64,000 nt of DNA. Source: Aquitalea denitrificans (GTDB lineage Bacteria > Pseudomonadota > Gammaproteobacteria > Burkholderiales > Chromobacteriaceae). Under the pieces are notes generated by a model. That model worked only from the letters and a program-made list of their open reading frames with translations. It was not told the origin of the DNA and searched no databases. The stretch lies in contig NZ_CP047241.1 of the NCBI RefSeq assembly GCF_009856625.1, positions 2,666,001-2,730,000 on the forward strand. Direction: 5' to 3'. Every line of letters starts with the position of its first letter. Within the stretch, counting starts at the first letter, position 1. Both the position numbers and the translations under genes were made by a program. Below, in pieces: positions 17,034 to 25,542 of the stretch.

Positions 17034-17273
17034 TCGCCCTTGAGGGTTTTGCGGCTCTTTCCATTCCGGGTGTTGCCGGCTGGATTGAGCAACGGTTCGT
17101 GTTTGCTATGGCCAAGGTCCACACCCATCTAAGCATCCAGCGCTTTCTCGATCAGTAGTTTGGTCAGCTGCTTAAGTAAGCCATTCTAACCGATGAGGTC
17201 TTCGGGCTTTTCGTAATCGGCCAGCAAGCTGGCCAGTAGTGTGTCAGGTACGTCGTATTTTTTTCGAGCTCAT
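17034..17273 (-). pseudogene. IS256-family (mutator) transposase, N-terminal relic
   Basis: The minus strand from ATG 17273 reads, across one small frameshift and two in-frame TAG codons, as YDVPDTLLASLLADYEKPED, then LLKQLTKLLIEKALDA, then MGVDLGHSKHEPLLNPAGN, then SRKTLKGEF. This is the conserved N-terminus of IS256-family transposases. The match stops at about 17034, directly against the Sel1-like gene end. The DDE domain is absent. It accounts for the IS256-like terminal sequences scattered in the window. Confidence 0.85.
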
Positions 17274-17534
17274 TGTGTCTCCAGACTAGGTAGCAGTTTC
17301 CTGCTAAATGTCCATCACATTAAATTCAGTACATGCCCCAGACTGACTAATCAAACTTTTCCCCTGCTCACGGCTGTAATGACCATCCTAGATGGATAAT
17401 CAGACTAAACGCTACCATTTCTAATTATTTTCAGATCTATATCACCCCCTTGAACACGCACAGCGACACCCACGCCGGGTGTCCTTTATGCCCTCGCCTC
17501 AGCCTTGTCTGGGGCGTTTTCATTGGAGTGACCT
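17274..17534. other. AT-rich intergenic region before the DUF932 gene
   Basis: No gene is seen. A hairpin-like GACACCCACGCCGGGTGTC block lies at about 17465-17483, and GGCGTTTT-type sequence follows, 20-60 bp upstream of the DUF932 start. It may be a terminator or leader element of the phage-like module. Confidence 0.35.
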
Positions 17535-18491
17535 ATGTCCCATCTCATCGAATCCATGGCCTTTGTCGGAGCCGCCCCCTGGCATGGTCTGGGCAATCCG
17601 CTTTCTCCTCAGCAGCCACTGGAAGTGTGGCTAACCGAAGCCGGTATGGACTGGCGTATCGAGCAGAGCGACGTTTTGTTCAACGTAGCTGATGACGGCA
17701 TGCACATCCGCCCGTTTGCTGATTCCAAGGTGCTGTATCGGTCAGATTCACTGGCACCACTGTCGGTGGTATCGCCGCGTTACAAGGTGGTGCAGCCGTC
17801 TGAAGTGCTGGAGTTCTATCGTGATCTGGTCAGTGTCGGTGGCTTTGAGCTGGAAACGGCTGGGGTATTGAAGGGTGGCCGCAAGCTGTGGGCACTGGCC
17901 AAGACCGGGCAGGAAGCCCTGCTCAAAGGTGGGGACCGGGTGAAGGCCTATCTGCTGCTGGCCACCAGTTGTGACGGTACGCTGTGCACGACTGCTCAAT
18001 TCACCTCGGTACGGGTGGTGTGCAACAACACCCTGCAGATGGCGGTGAAAGACAGAACCGGCGCGGTGAAGGTGCCCCACTCCACCGTGTTTGATCCGCA
18101 GCAGGTGAAGGATGCACTAGGCCTTGGCCTGTCAGCCTGGGACCGCTTCATCGGCAACATCAAGCAGCTGTCACAGCGGACTGTCTCGCCTGAAGAAGCC
18201 TGCCAGTTCTTCCGCGAAGTACTGGACGAACCGCTGGTGGAAGGCACTGTAGATGCAGTGACATCAAAGGCGCTGCAACAGGTGTCGGCGCTGTATAGCG
18301 GTGGCGGGATGGGTTCGCTGTTGGCCGGCACCAAGGGCACTGCCTGGGGCCTGGTGAATGCCATGACCGAGTATGTCGATCATCGTCGTCGAGCCCGCAG
18401 TCAGGATTACCGGCTAGATTCGGCCTGGTTCGGGCAAGGTGCGCAGCTCAAGGGCAAGGCGCTGGAGCATGCACTAGCCTTGGTGGAGTGA
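17535..18491 (+). CDS. DUF932 phage/plasmid-like protein
   Basis: 318 aa. It has the typical DUF932 start (IESMAFVGAAPWHGLGNPL), the central LAPLSVVSPRYKVVQPSEVLEFYRDLV, GGRKLWALAKTG, SVRVVCNNTLQMA, and a final WFGQGAQLKGKALEHALAL. DUF932 genes sit on plasmids, integrative elements and CP4-type prophages (YfjQ/YafZ relatives in E. coli) and are often near recombination genes. The molecular function is unknown. It starts a rightward run of four genes that share high GC. Confidence 0.92.
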   Translation: MSHLIESMAFVGAAPWHGLGNPLSPQQPLEVWLTEAGMDWRIEQSDVLFNVADDGMHIRPFADSKVLYRSDSLAPLSVVSPRYKVVQPSEVLEFYRDLVSVGGFELETAGVLKGGRKLWALAKTGQEALLKGGDRVKAYLLLATSCDGTLCTTAQFTSVRVVCNNTLQMAVKDRTGAVKVPHSTVFDPQQVKDALGLGLSAWDRFIGNIKQLSQRTVSPEEACQFFREVLDEPLVEGTVDAVTSKALQQVSALYSGGGMGSLLAGTKGTAWGLVNAMTEYVDHRRRARSQDYRLDSAWFGQGAQLKGKALEHALALVE

Positions 18492-18495
18492 TGCC

Positions 18496-18957
18496 ATGGC
18501 CTCTATCCAATCCATTGCCTTGACCGCTGCTTGTCTGACGGCAGGGATGCGGGACTTCTGCATCTGGAACAGCCTGGGTGTGGCATACGACGGTCCCGAT
18601 GCCGAGCGCAGTCTGCTGGTGATCTGGGGCCAGGGCTGCCTGGAGCTACATGCCGAACTGGTGCAGTACGCCCCGATGGTGGCAGCCCTGGCAGATACCT
18701 TGTACGACCAGCTGAATCAGGCTGCACCGGGGGTATGGCATTACGAAGTGACGGAAGCGCTGGGCAGTGCCATGGCCGAGTGGATCGTGCTGCATGATGG
18801 CCAGCCCCCTTCCCTCGATTGGGTCAAAGCCTGCCTGGTGCGCTTGGCCGGGGAGTTCATGCTGCGGGGTCAGCCACAGCAGTGGCCGACCATCCGGCAG
18901 ATCCTGCTGACGCTCTCTCCTGAGCTGCCGGTGATTGTGCCGGTAGCACCATCATGA
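18496..18957 (+). CDS. hypothetical protein of the phage-like module
   Basis: 153 aa, 4 bp after the DUF932 stop, so it is co-translated with it. It has no signal peptide and no recognised motif, and is predicted mainly helical and acidic in the first half (VIWGQGCLELHAELVQYAPMV). The tight spacing implies a function tied to DUF932 or to the exonuclease downstream. I do not recognise the family. Confidence 0.7.
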   Translation: MASIQSIALTAACLTAGMRDFCIWNSLGVAYDGPDAERSLLVIWGQGCLELHAELVQYAPMVAALADTLYDQLNQAAPGVWHYEVTEALGSAMAEWIVLHDGQPPSLDWVKACLVRLAGEFMLRGQPQQWPTIRQILLTLSPELPVIVPVAPS

Positions 18958-19113
18958 AACGGCTGTTGGTCTGATGTTGGCCTGATTCTGTCTTGCTGGT
19001 TCTGTAGTCCTGCTCTCTTCAGTTGCTTCTTTCGTTTCCGTTTACCCCTATCAAACCTATTGCCCGGTCAGCCTTGCTGCCGGGCTTTATGCCTTTATAA
19101 GGAGTGTTTTGCC

Positions 19114-20097
19114 ATGGCTGAACGCTACGCACAGGCCATTCGTCTGGCCTCTACCCTGAAGTTGTCTCGTGATGAATGGCTGCGCATTCGGCAGCTGGGC
19201 ATTGGTTCTTCCGATGCCGCCCCGGCGATTGGGCTGTCGCCGTACAAGTGTCCGCTGTCCTTGTGGCTGGAGAAGACCGGTCGCAAGGAGCCTGAAGATC
19301 TGTCAGAGAAAGAGCCTGTCATCTGGGGCACGATTCTGGAACCCATTCTGGCCCGGGTCTATGCCGAGCGTACCAGGCGCAAGGTACGGCGGGTGAATGC
19401 GGTACTACAGCATCCAACACACCGTTTCATGCTGGCCAATCTGGATCGGGAGGTACGTTGTCCAGAGGAAGGCTGGGGCATCCTGGAAATAAAGACTGCG
19501 AGCTATCACTCCGCCCCGCAGTGGGAGGAAGGCATCCCGGTCGCCTATCAGTGCCAGGTGCTACATCAGTTGGCGGTCACCGGCCATGACTGGGCCGACG
19601 TCGCGGTGCTGATCGGTGGTCAGGATTTCCGTATCTATAGAGTGCTGCGCGATGAAGACAAGATTGCCGATCTGATTGCCCGGGAGACGGTGTTCTGGCA
19701 GCACGTAGTACTGAACACCCAGCCGGCACCGGACGGTTCGGATGATTCGGCTTCTGCCCTGTCCTGGCTGTTCCCGCGCGACGATGGCCAGACCATCGAC
19801 CTGTCGGAATCGATTGAAGGAAATCGGCTGTTCTCTGCCCTGTTGGCAGAACGGCAGCGCAAGGAAGACGCAGAGGCCAAGGAGGCGGCCATACGGCAGC
19901 AGATCCAGAACGTGCTGGGTCATGCCTCTGCCGCTGTATTCCAGTCTGGCCGTATTACCTGGAAGCGGTCCAAGGATCGCTTTGCGCCTGATGTCGAGCG
20001 GCTGTCGCAAGACCACCCCACCTTGCTCGCCCAGTACAGCAAGTCCATTGCCGGTTCCCGGCGCTTTGTCATTCAAACGGAAAGGAAATCAGCATGA
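19114..20097 (+). CDS. YqaJ-family viral recombinase (lambda-exonuclease-like)
   Basis: 327 aa from ATG 19114, with AAGGAG upstream; the longer frame from 19060 lacks an SD. The YqaJ nuclease pattern is complete: RQLGIGSSDAAPAIGLSPYK, then WGTILEP (Glu), FMLANLDREV (Asp) and GILEIKTAS (ExK), followed by QWEEGIPVAYQCQVLHQL. These form the PD-(D/E)xK metal site. The C-terminal third (about 240-327) is extra and partly coiled-coil. It degrades one DNA strand to start annealing-type recombination. It overlaps the next gene by 4 bp. Confidence 0.93.
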   Translation: MAERYAQAIRLASTLKLSRDEWLRIRQLGIGSSDAAPAIGLSPYKCPLSLWLEKTGRKEPEDLSEKEPVIWGTILEPILARVYAERTRRKVRRVNAVLQHPTHRFMLANLDREVRCPEEGWGILEIKTASYHSAPQWEEGIPVAYQCQVLHQLAVTGHDWADVAVLIGGQDFRIYRVLRDEDKIADLIARETVFWQHVVLNTQPAPDGSDDSASALSWLFPRDDGQTIDLSESIEGNRLFSALLAERQRKEDAEAKEAAIRQQIQNVLGHASAAVFQSGRITWKRSKDRFAPDVERLSQDHPTLLAQYSKSIAGSRRFVIQTERKSA

Positions 20098-20990
20098 TCA
20101 AGGGTCTCGCCATTACCCCGCCCGTGATCGGGCGTATCAGCATTGGCAAGCTGGTGCAGAAGCAAGAACGCTGGTTGCCGGAGAAGGACGACAGCTTTTC
20201 ACTCACCACGCAGGTACAGAGCCGGGATGGCTGGTTACTGCATCCCTTGCACCAGGCGCTGTCGGAGCAGGCACAGAACGGCAAGATCCGCGCCATTCCG
20301 ATCCAGCTGTTGTTCAACGACAGCGAGCTCAACCTGCGGGCCGAATACAGCGCCTTCGACCGGAATAACGGTCGGCCGGTCTGCGTCGGTAATGGAGAAA
20401 CGGCACGTCGGGTAACCAGTCAGGGTATGGAAGAGATTGGCTGTGCGGGACCGGACCGTTGCCCCTTGGCTAAAGAGCTGGGCTGCAAGCTGTACGGGAG
20501 GTTGAATGTGCAGGTAGAAGGTCAGCAGGATGAGCTGGGCAGCTTCATCTTCCGCACTACCGGCTACAACTCGGTCCGTACCCTGGCAGCACGGCTGAAG
20601 TATTACGAGGCAGCCAGTGGGGGTAACACCAAGCATCTGCCGCTGCTGTTACGTCTGCGCGCCAAGAGCACCACCCAGTCGCACCGCACCCCGGTGTACT
20701 ACGTCGATCTGACCCTACGCGATGGCCAGACCCTGGCCGAGGCCGTCAGTACCGCCCGTAAGGCAGCGGAGGAGCAACTGGAAGCGGGCATCGATACCGC
20801 CGAACTGGAACAAGCTGCCCGGCTGTTGCTGCAGAACGGCCAGTTCGAGGATACAGAGGAGGAAGTACCGCAACTGCTGGAGGAGTTTTATCCGGCCATG
20901 GAAGGTGCTGGCGAACCGGAAGGGAAACCGAAGACCGTTTCCCGGCCAACAAGGCTGACAGCAAAGTTGGGGAGTGCGACCCACATTTAA
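20094..20990 (+). CDS. Cys-containing protein similar to phage Gp3-like recombination factors ('hydrolase or metal-binding')
   Basis: 298 aa, start ATGA-coupled to the exonuclease gene. A Cys cluster CAGPDRCPLAKELGC (about 122-136) may bind metal. GRLNVQVEG and LGSFIFRTTGYNSVRTLAARL follow, as in proteins usually called 'hydrolase or metal-binding' and in the Gp3-like recombination directionality family. The C-terminal about 80 residues are acidic and helical. No RecT/Bet annealing protein is present in the module, so this could fill that place or regulate integrase direction (both inference). Confidence 0.65.
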   Translation: MIKGLAITPPVIGRISIGKLVQKQERWLPEKDDSFSLTTQVQSRDGWLLHPLHQALSEQAQNGKIRAIPIQLLFNDSELNLRAEYSAFDRNNGRPVCVGNGETARRVTSQGMEEIGCAGPDRCPLAKELGCKLYGRLNVQVEGQQDELGSFIFRTTGYNSVRTLAARLKYYEAASGGNTKHLPLLLRLRAKSTTQSHRTPVYYVDLTLRDGQTLAEAVSTARKAAEEQLEAGIDTAELEQAARLLLQNGQFEDTEEEVPQLLEEFYPAMEGAGEPEGKPKTVSRPTRLTAKLGSATHI

Positions 20991-21102
20991 TACTAAGCAG
21001 AAGAGCACTTACCATGGAGTAATGACGCAGTATTTGTCTTCTCTGTGGCTAAGTGCGCTAAGCAGGGGGGCCTAAGTCCATGAGACGTCTGCGTATCAGA
21101 CC

Positions 21103-21444
21103 CTACTTGGATTTTTCGACTAATTTTTGCGATAACGCCTTGACCTGATCCAGCACGAACAAACGATCAGCCTCATCCAGCTGCTCAATATCTTCCTGTA
21201 CGGCTGCAGCCCAAGAGGCTGGTGCTGTCGAGACCCCGGTAAGTAGCTGAACCAAGGGGACCTCCAGAATACCTGCCAGTCGGTCCAGTGTGCTGAGGCC
21301 AGGTAGCGCAGCGCCACGTTCAATTCGCGATAACGATTCGGTTTCAATCCCCAAGCGCTCCGCAACCACTCTCTGCGGCAAGTTCAGACTCTCGCGCGCG
21401 GCTTTGATGTTGGCCCCCACTCGCAGCCCTAACGACGTTCCCAT
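21103..21444 (-). CDS. XRE-family helix-turn-helix regulator
   Basis: 113 aa. An HTH_3 domain is at about 8-65 (IKAARESLNLPQRVVAERLGIETESLSRIERGAALPGLSTLDRLAGIL), followed by a helical C-terminal tail. It is convergent with the recombination module and lies 113 bp past its end. It is a likely repressor of an element gene, since phage-like XRE repressors have this size. Its own promoter region (21445-21713) is AT-rich and shared with the divergent lipoprotein gene. Confidence 0.9.
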   Translation of the reverse strand: MGTSLGLRVGANIKAARESLNLPQRVVAERLGIETESLSRIERGAALPGLSTLDRLAGILEVPLVQLLTGVSTAPASWAAAVQEDIEQLDEADRLFVLDQVKALSQKLVEKSK

Positions 21445-21713
21445 TTTACTTGATGTTTCATGTCGATTTGTGAGGTTTCACGTTGCCTCAACTTGCCCAT
21501 CAGTGGAACGACATGATATGTTCATTATTGATGTTTTGTGTTTATACCAGCATGGTCCATTGATCACCGAAACCCCACAAATCATCAGGAAGAGTCGCAG
21601 GGGCAGGTACCCCATCATCAATCACTCTTCTTCGATTGAAATACCTATCACAGAAATTTCATTGAATTTCCATTAATCGTTGGTGAAATACCAAATTTGC
21701 AAGGGTGAATATC

Positions 21714-22358
21714 ATGACAACCAAAATAGCTTTCATTTTTGTATCAACCACGTTGGCTGTAATGCTTGCAGGGTGCTCTAGCTCCCCTTCAGATGCTGAT
21801 GCAAGAAAAGTAGTCGAAAACGCTATCGGTAGCTGTGATTATGTAAAAGTAACCGACTTCGAGAAGGTAAATGGCATTGCATCTGGAGATAATTACTATA
21901 CGTTGCAGGTTAAGTATGCAATTGAATTTAAGTCGTTCGACAAAAATATAAATGTTGCCAAAGACATATTAGGCCAAGCAGAAAAATTTCAATCTGACGT
22001 AGTACAGCCCAGCCGTACACGCAGAGATGCGTATGAGCAAGCAAGGAAAGAGGCAGTATCTTCTGGTAAGTATGAAAATACTGGTGCTTACGATATGGAT
22101 CACTCAGCCGAGTGGGAGAAATATAATATCGATAACGAGGTTGCTATCAACCCTGATTGGACCCTAAATAACTTCACTAACAAAGGCAGAGCCATTCTGA
22201 CAAATAACCTGCGTGAGCTCTGCCCCAATATGAATCAAGTTGTATATCAGGAGTATGCCAAGGCTGCCATTAATAAACATCTGGATACTTTCAAAGTCCC
22301 ATTTGAAAATAACAAACTGACCATGATCAAGTCTGACAACGGTTGGGTAAGCCGCTAG
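21714..22358 (+). CDS. lipoprotein of unknown function
   Basis: 214 aa from ATG 21714 with AAGGG at good spacing; a GTG at 21705 is less likely. A lipobox is visible (LAVMLAGCSSS). The mature part has CDYVKVTDFEKVNG followed by YYTLQVKYAIEFK, a phrase seen in small lipoproteins of unknown function, then a charged helical region. Base composition is clearly lower in GC than the neighbouring module, a sign of separate origin. It is divergent from the XRE regulator, so it may be controlled by it. Confidence 0.8.
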   Translation: MTTKIAFIFVSTTLAVMLAGCSSSPSDADARKVVENAIGSCDYVKVTDFEKVNGIASGDNYYTLQVKYAIEFKSFDKNINVAKDILGQAEKFQSDVVQPSRTRRDAYEQARKEAVSSGKYENTGAYDMDHSAEWEKYNIDNEVAINPDWTLNNFTNKGRAILTNNLRELCPNMNQVVYQEYAKAAINKHLDTFKVPFENNKLTMIKSDNGWVSR

Positions 22359-22377
22359 ATACGGGGAGGACAACACC

Positions 22378-22566
22378 ATGCTAAACAGCTTGCTTCCCCC
22401 ACGTCGTCACCCGATGCAGTTGCCTTTGCTGATGGTGGTCAGTGTACTGCTACTGAAGCACGCCTCCGCGGACCGCATGGGCTCGCTCAGCCTGTTACTG
22501 CTGGGTATTGCGCTGGGTGACAGCCTGCACCGGAACGACCAGCCACCGCCCAGAGCGGATCGCTAA
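22378..22566 (+). CDS. small hydrophobic protein
   Basis: 62 aa, preceded by GGGGAGGAC. One or two membrane segments (LPLLMVVSVLLLKH and MGSLSLLLLGIALGD) and a short charged tail are visible. It is 19 bp after the lipoprotein gene and may be co-transcribed. No family recognised. The clear SD and the hydrophobic pattern support it as a real gene. Confidence 0.6.
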   Translation: MLNSLLPPRRHPMQLPLLMVVSVLLLKHASADRMGSLSLLLLGIALGDSLHRNDQPPPRADR

Positions 22567-22640
22567 CACCTCCACTCATTTACTCAATTCAATCTGCCGG
22601 TGGGCCTAGCCTGCCGGTCTCTCTCTTCGAAAGACAAGAC

Positions 22641-23090
22641 ATGAAATCTCTCTCCCTAGCTCTCATTTCTGCAGCCTTCAGTACATCCGCGTTGGCTGCA
22701 CAACCTGGACATTGGTCATCCGCAATGGGTATGGATGGCCAAACCATGAACTACTCGGTTAGCGATGCCAAAGGCAACAACCTGACCATCTTCTGTGGCA
22801 AGGAGCCAGCAACAATGTCTGCGGCGATCAACAAGAATGAATACGCACCCGAAAGCATGCGCAGCAACTATGGCAAGGGTGATTTCGTCATGATCATCGA
22901 TGGCAAAAAACTGATGCCGTCCGATGCTGGCAGTAATGCCGGTGGCGACAACTTCCGCTACGCCTGGGAGGCGATTCGTTCCGGCAAGAAGATTGTCGTC
23001 AAGGGTGGGCGAAACAGCATGATTCTGCCGGTGGAAGATGCAGCAAAGGTCTTACCACCACTGCAACGAAGCCATTGTGAAACCTGGTGA
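22641..23090 (+). CDS. secreted protein of unknown function
   Basis: 149 aa. A signal peptide ends near STSALAA. The mature protein has two cysteines (IFCGKE and SHCETW) that may form a disulfide, and ends in an Ile/Leu/Pro-rich segment. Similar short periplasmic proteins occur on island and phage-like regions. A strong terminator follows at 23119. I do not recognise a named family. Confidence 0.75.
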   Translation: MKSLSLALISAAFSTSALAAQPGHWSSAMGMDGQTMNYSVSDAKGNNLTIFCGKEPATMSAAINKNEYAPESMRSNYGKGDFVMIIDGKKLMPSDAGSNAGGDNFRYAWEAIRSGKKIVVKGGRNSMILPVEDAAKVLPPLQRSHCETW

Positions 23091-23118
23091 TCACCTGCCC
23101 CGTATGACCAAACTGACC

Positions 23119-23152
23119 AAAATCGCCATCTCTCCCGAGGTGGCGATTTTTA
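23119..23152 (+). terminator. Rho-independent terminator
   Basis: AAAATCGCCA (23119-23128) pairs with TGGCGATTTT (23141-23150), loop of 12 nt, followed by more T. It ends the 22641 gene; the GTPase starts 28 bp later. Confidence 0.88.
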
Positions 23153-23179
23153 TTTCATCGAACGAAAGTGAGGCCTGAC

Positions 23180-24061
23180 ATGCGCACGCCCGCCACCCCA
23201 CCTGAATCTACCCCACCACTGCAAAGCTGCTTGAGCCAATGGCTGGACAAGCAAACCCGCCATTTATCAGCAGATTACCGCCAGTACCTGCAGGATGAGC
23301 TGCAGACGATCGTTAGCTACCAGGCCACCATCGGCGTGATGGGCAAGAGTGGTACCGGTAAGTCTTCCCTATGCAATGCGCTGTTCGGTCAGGAGGAGAG
23401 TGCAGTCAGTGACGTGACCGGTGGCACCCGCTCCCCACAAGAGATCACCCTGGCCTCGCAGGCCGGACGAGGTATCTCGCTGATCGATATGCCCGGTATC
23501 GGAGAAAGCCTGCAGCGCCATGAAGAATACCGCGAACAGTACCAGGCCCTGTTACCTAAGCTGGATCTGATTCTGTGGCTGATCAAAGCGGACGACCGCG
23601 CCCTCAGCGTAGATCAACAGTGCTATCAGGAATTGCTGCAGCCCAATCTGGCCAACCACTCCATCCCGGTGCTGTTTGTCATCAGCCAGGCCGACAAGAT
23701 CGAACCCTGCCGCGAATGGAATGAACAACAGCATCGTCCAGGTCCATTGCAGCAAGAGAATCTGTTTTTGAAGCAACGGGTGATCGCCGAGTCCTTCAAC
23801 ATCCCGAATAGCCACATCTGCGTGATTGCTGCAGCGGAAAACTACGGCTTGCCAGAACTAGTGGAGACCATCGTCCGAGTGTTACCGCATGAGAGAAAGT
23901 GGGGAGTGGTACGGGAAACTAGGCCGGAGCAGATCTCCGACACCACCTGGCAACTCTGTCTGGCTTGCCTGTGGCAGCTACTGCGTAGCCGCTTGGGTGA
24001 ACTGGCCCGCAAGGGCAAGGAAGTGATGACCGACAAGCTCAGCACCCTGTGGCGTCGCTGA
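23180..24061 (+). CDS. P-loop GTPase, YeeP/YfjP-like (CP4-type element GTPase)
   Basis: 293 aa from ATG 23180; a GTG at 23168 is in frame but the SD favours 23180. G1 is GKSGTGKSSLCNALFG, G3 DMPGIGES, and G4 SQADKIEP in place of NKxD. A helical N-terminal part covers about 1-45 and the C-terminal region is basic. E. coli cryptic CP4 prophages carry similar GTPases (YfjP, YkfA, YeeP). The replacement of Asn-Lys by SQ in G4 may change guanine specificity. The function in the element is unknown. Confidence 0.88.
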   Translation: MRTPATPPESTPPLQSCLSQWLDKQTRHLSADYRQYLQDELQTIVSYQATIGVMGKSGTGKSSLCNALFGQEESAVSDVTGGTRSPQEITLASQAGRGISLIDMPGIGESLQRHEEYREQYQALLPKLDLILWLIKADDRALSVDQQCYQELLQPNLANHSIPVLFVISQADKIEPCREWNEQQHRPGPLQQENLFLKQRVIAESFNIPNSHICVIAAAENYGLPELVETIVRVLPHERKWGVVRETRPEQISDTTWQLCLACLWQLLRSRLGELARKGKEVMTDKLSTLWRR

Positions 24062-24072
24062 ACTTGCGGCAT

Positions 24073-24105
24073 AAAACACTCCCCAGCCGGAGAGTGTTTT
24101 TTTTT
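24073..24105 (+). terminator. Rho-independent terminator after the GTPase
   Basis: AAAACACTC (24073-24081) pairs with GAGTGTTTT (24092-24100), with a long T tract to 24105. It marks the end of the left-end module of the island. Confidence 0.9.
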
Positions 24106-24126
24106 GCGATCCTGATGCAGGAAATG

Positions 24127-24197
24127 ACCAAAGTTCGGCCAAAGCCGCCGGTGAGACTGACTGGGAATAGTGACAGGTTTACACAGAATTTCGGACA
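24127..24197 (-). repeat. dispersed repeat, copy B (truncated)
   Basis: On the minus strand it starts TGTCCGAAATTCTGTGTAAA (from 24197), then a spacer, then GGCTTTGGCCGAACTT. The hairpin half is missing. It lies between the GTPase terminator and the stomatin-like gene, at the junction of the recombination module and the cargo. Confidence 0.6.
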
Positions 24198-24211
24198 TAC
24201 TCTATCCAGAC

Positions 24212-25084
24212 TCATTCTGATCCAGGTGTAATGTTTTCTTCGGAAGGCAGAATGCTACTTGCGGTGACTGCCAAAGCCATAACAGCAGGGTTCATGCTGT
24301 CCACCAAGGTGCTGGGAATCAGAATGGTGGTTCCTCGCTCCTTTGTTGTTTCGTAGATGATGTTCATCGCACGCAGCTGCAGCGCTCCGGGCTGCGCCTG
24401 GTAAATACGAGCGGCCTGGACAAACTGTCCAGCAATTTCAGCCTCCGCAGCGCCAAGAATAATACGGGCCTGCTTCTCACGCTCAGCCTGTGCCTGGCGT
24501 GACATGGCATCCTGTAATGCCACAGGAATGGCAACATCTCTTACTTCCACCGAGCTGACCGTAATGCCCCACTCACTGGTTTTATGACCAATATCTGTGC
24601 ACAGTTGCTGGTCTGCGGCGCGCCGGTCTGATAACAATGCCGCCAACATTGAAGAACCAATCATTTCCCGCAGCGAAGTCTGGGCTACCCTGTCAATGGC
24701 CTGTTGAAAATCGGTAATTGCCAACGCAGCCTTTTGCGCATTGTGTACATGCCAGAAAATGACAGCATCAACATTGACCGGTACGGTATCCCGAGTAAGT
24801 GCCTGCTCGGCATTGAATGCAGTTGTCTGGATGCGCTCGTCAATAATGGCTACCACGCTATCCAGGACGGGGATGATTGCAAACAGGCCCGGCCCGCGCA
24901 CGCCTTGCAGTTTGCCCGCACGTAGTACTACAAATTTCTGCCAGGTATTAGCCATTTTGAGTGACATGCCAATCAGGATGCCAAGGCACCAGACCATGAC
25001 CGCCAGCCAGGTACTCCCCAGCATGCCGATACCAGCGCCAATGGCGAGCAAACTGACAACAATGAAAAAGGTAATAGGGTTCAC
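24212..25084 (-). CDS. SPFH/stomatin-like (slipin) membrane protein
   Basis: 290 aa from a GTG start at 25084 with AGGAG 7 bp upstream; the longer frame lacks an SD. Two short N-terminal membrane helices are followed by an SPFH/Band-7 domain (about 50-220: KFVVLRAGKLQGVRGPGLFAIIPVLD, DTVPVNVDAVIFWHV, SSVEVRDVAIP). An Ala/Glu-rich helical oligomerisation segment follows. It is an inner-membrane scaffold of the slipin group. NfeD partners are usual but none is seen here. It lies next to BON proteins, which fits envelope-stress cargo. Confidence 0.9.
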   Translation of the reverse strand: MNPITFFIVVSLLAIGAGIGMLGSTWLAVMVWCLGILIGMSLKMANTWQKFVVLRAGKLQGVRGPGLFAIIPVLDSVVAIIDERIQTTAFNAEQALTRDTVPVNVDAVIFWHVHNAQKAALAITDFQQAIDRVAQTSLREMIGSSMLAALLSDRRAADQQLCTDIGHKTSEWGITVSSVEVRDVAIPVALQDAMSRQAQAEREKQARIILGAAEAEIAGQFVQAARIYQAQPGALQLRAMNIIYETTKERGTTILIPSTLVDSMNPAVMALAVTASSILPSEENITPGSE

Positions 25085-25542
25085 TGTGCAGCTCCTGTTT
25101 GAGTACCGGCATATGCACATGGCAGCCGGTCAGGATATCTTTATGCATTAGAGCGAGCGCAGTCGGTGCAGTAGCATACATAGTCACTGACAGGGGGCCA
25201 TGTAGGGCTTTCATGCGGCGATAACGCCACGCCGAGCGGTCTGCCCGATTAGTAAGTCGTCGAACAGATTCTGTACCCTCAGGCTCGGTAAGCTTATGGC
25301 CATGCCACAGTTCCAGTTGCAGCTGTCGTGGTATGTCTGGCGCTAACCCGGTCTCATGTTCAGTACACCAAAGACGGGTATCAAGAATAAAACCGAGACA
25401 GCGCCATGATGGAAGCATTGTTTGCGTTGCTTATGGCAGACCCTGTTACTCAATGCCCGGCGTGGAGTAAGTGCGTTAGCAGACAGACCGTTAAGCAAAT
25501 TGTTGGGGATGATGCATGTTCCGACCAAAAGGAGTAGCAATC
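25085..25542. other. intergenic region between divergent stress genes
   Basis: 458 bp with no supported gene. It holds the divergent promoters for the slipin gene (left) and the first BON gene (right), whose SD AAAGGAG is at about 25528-25535. Confidence 0.5.
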
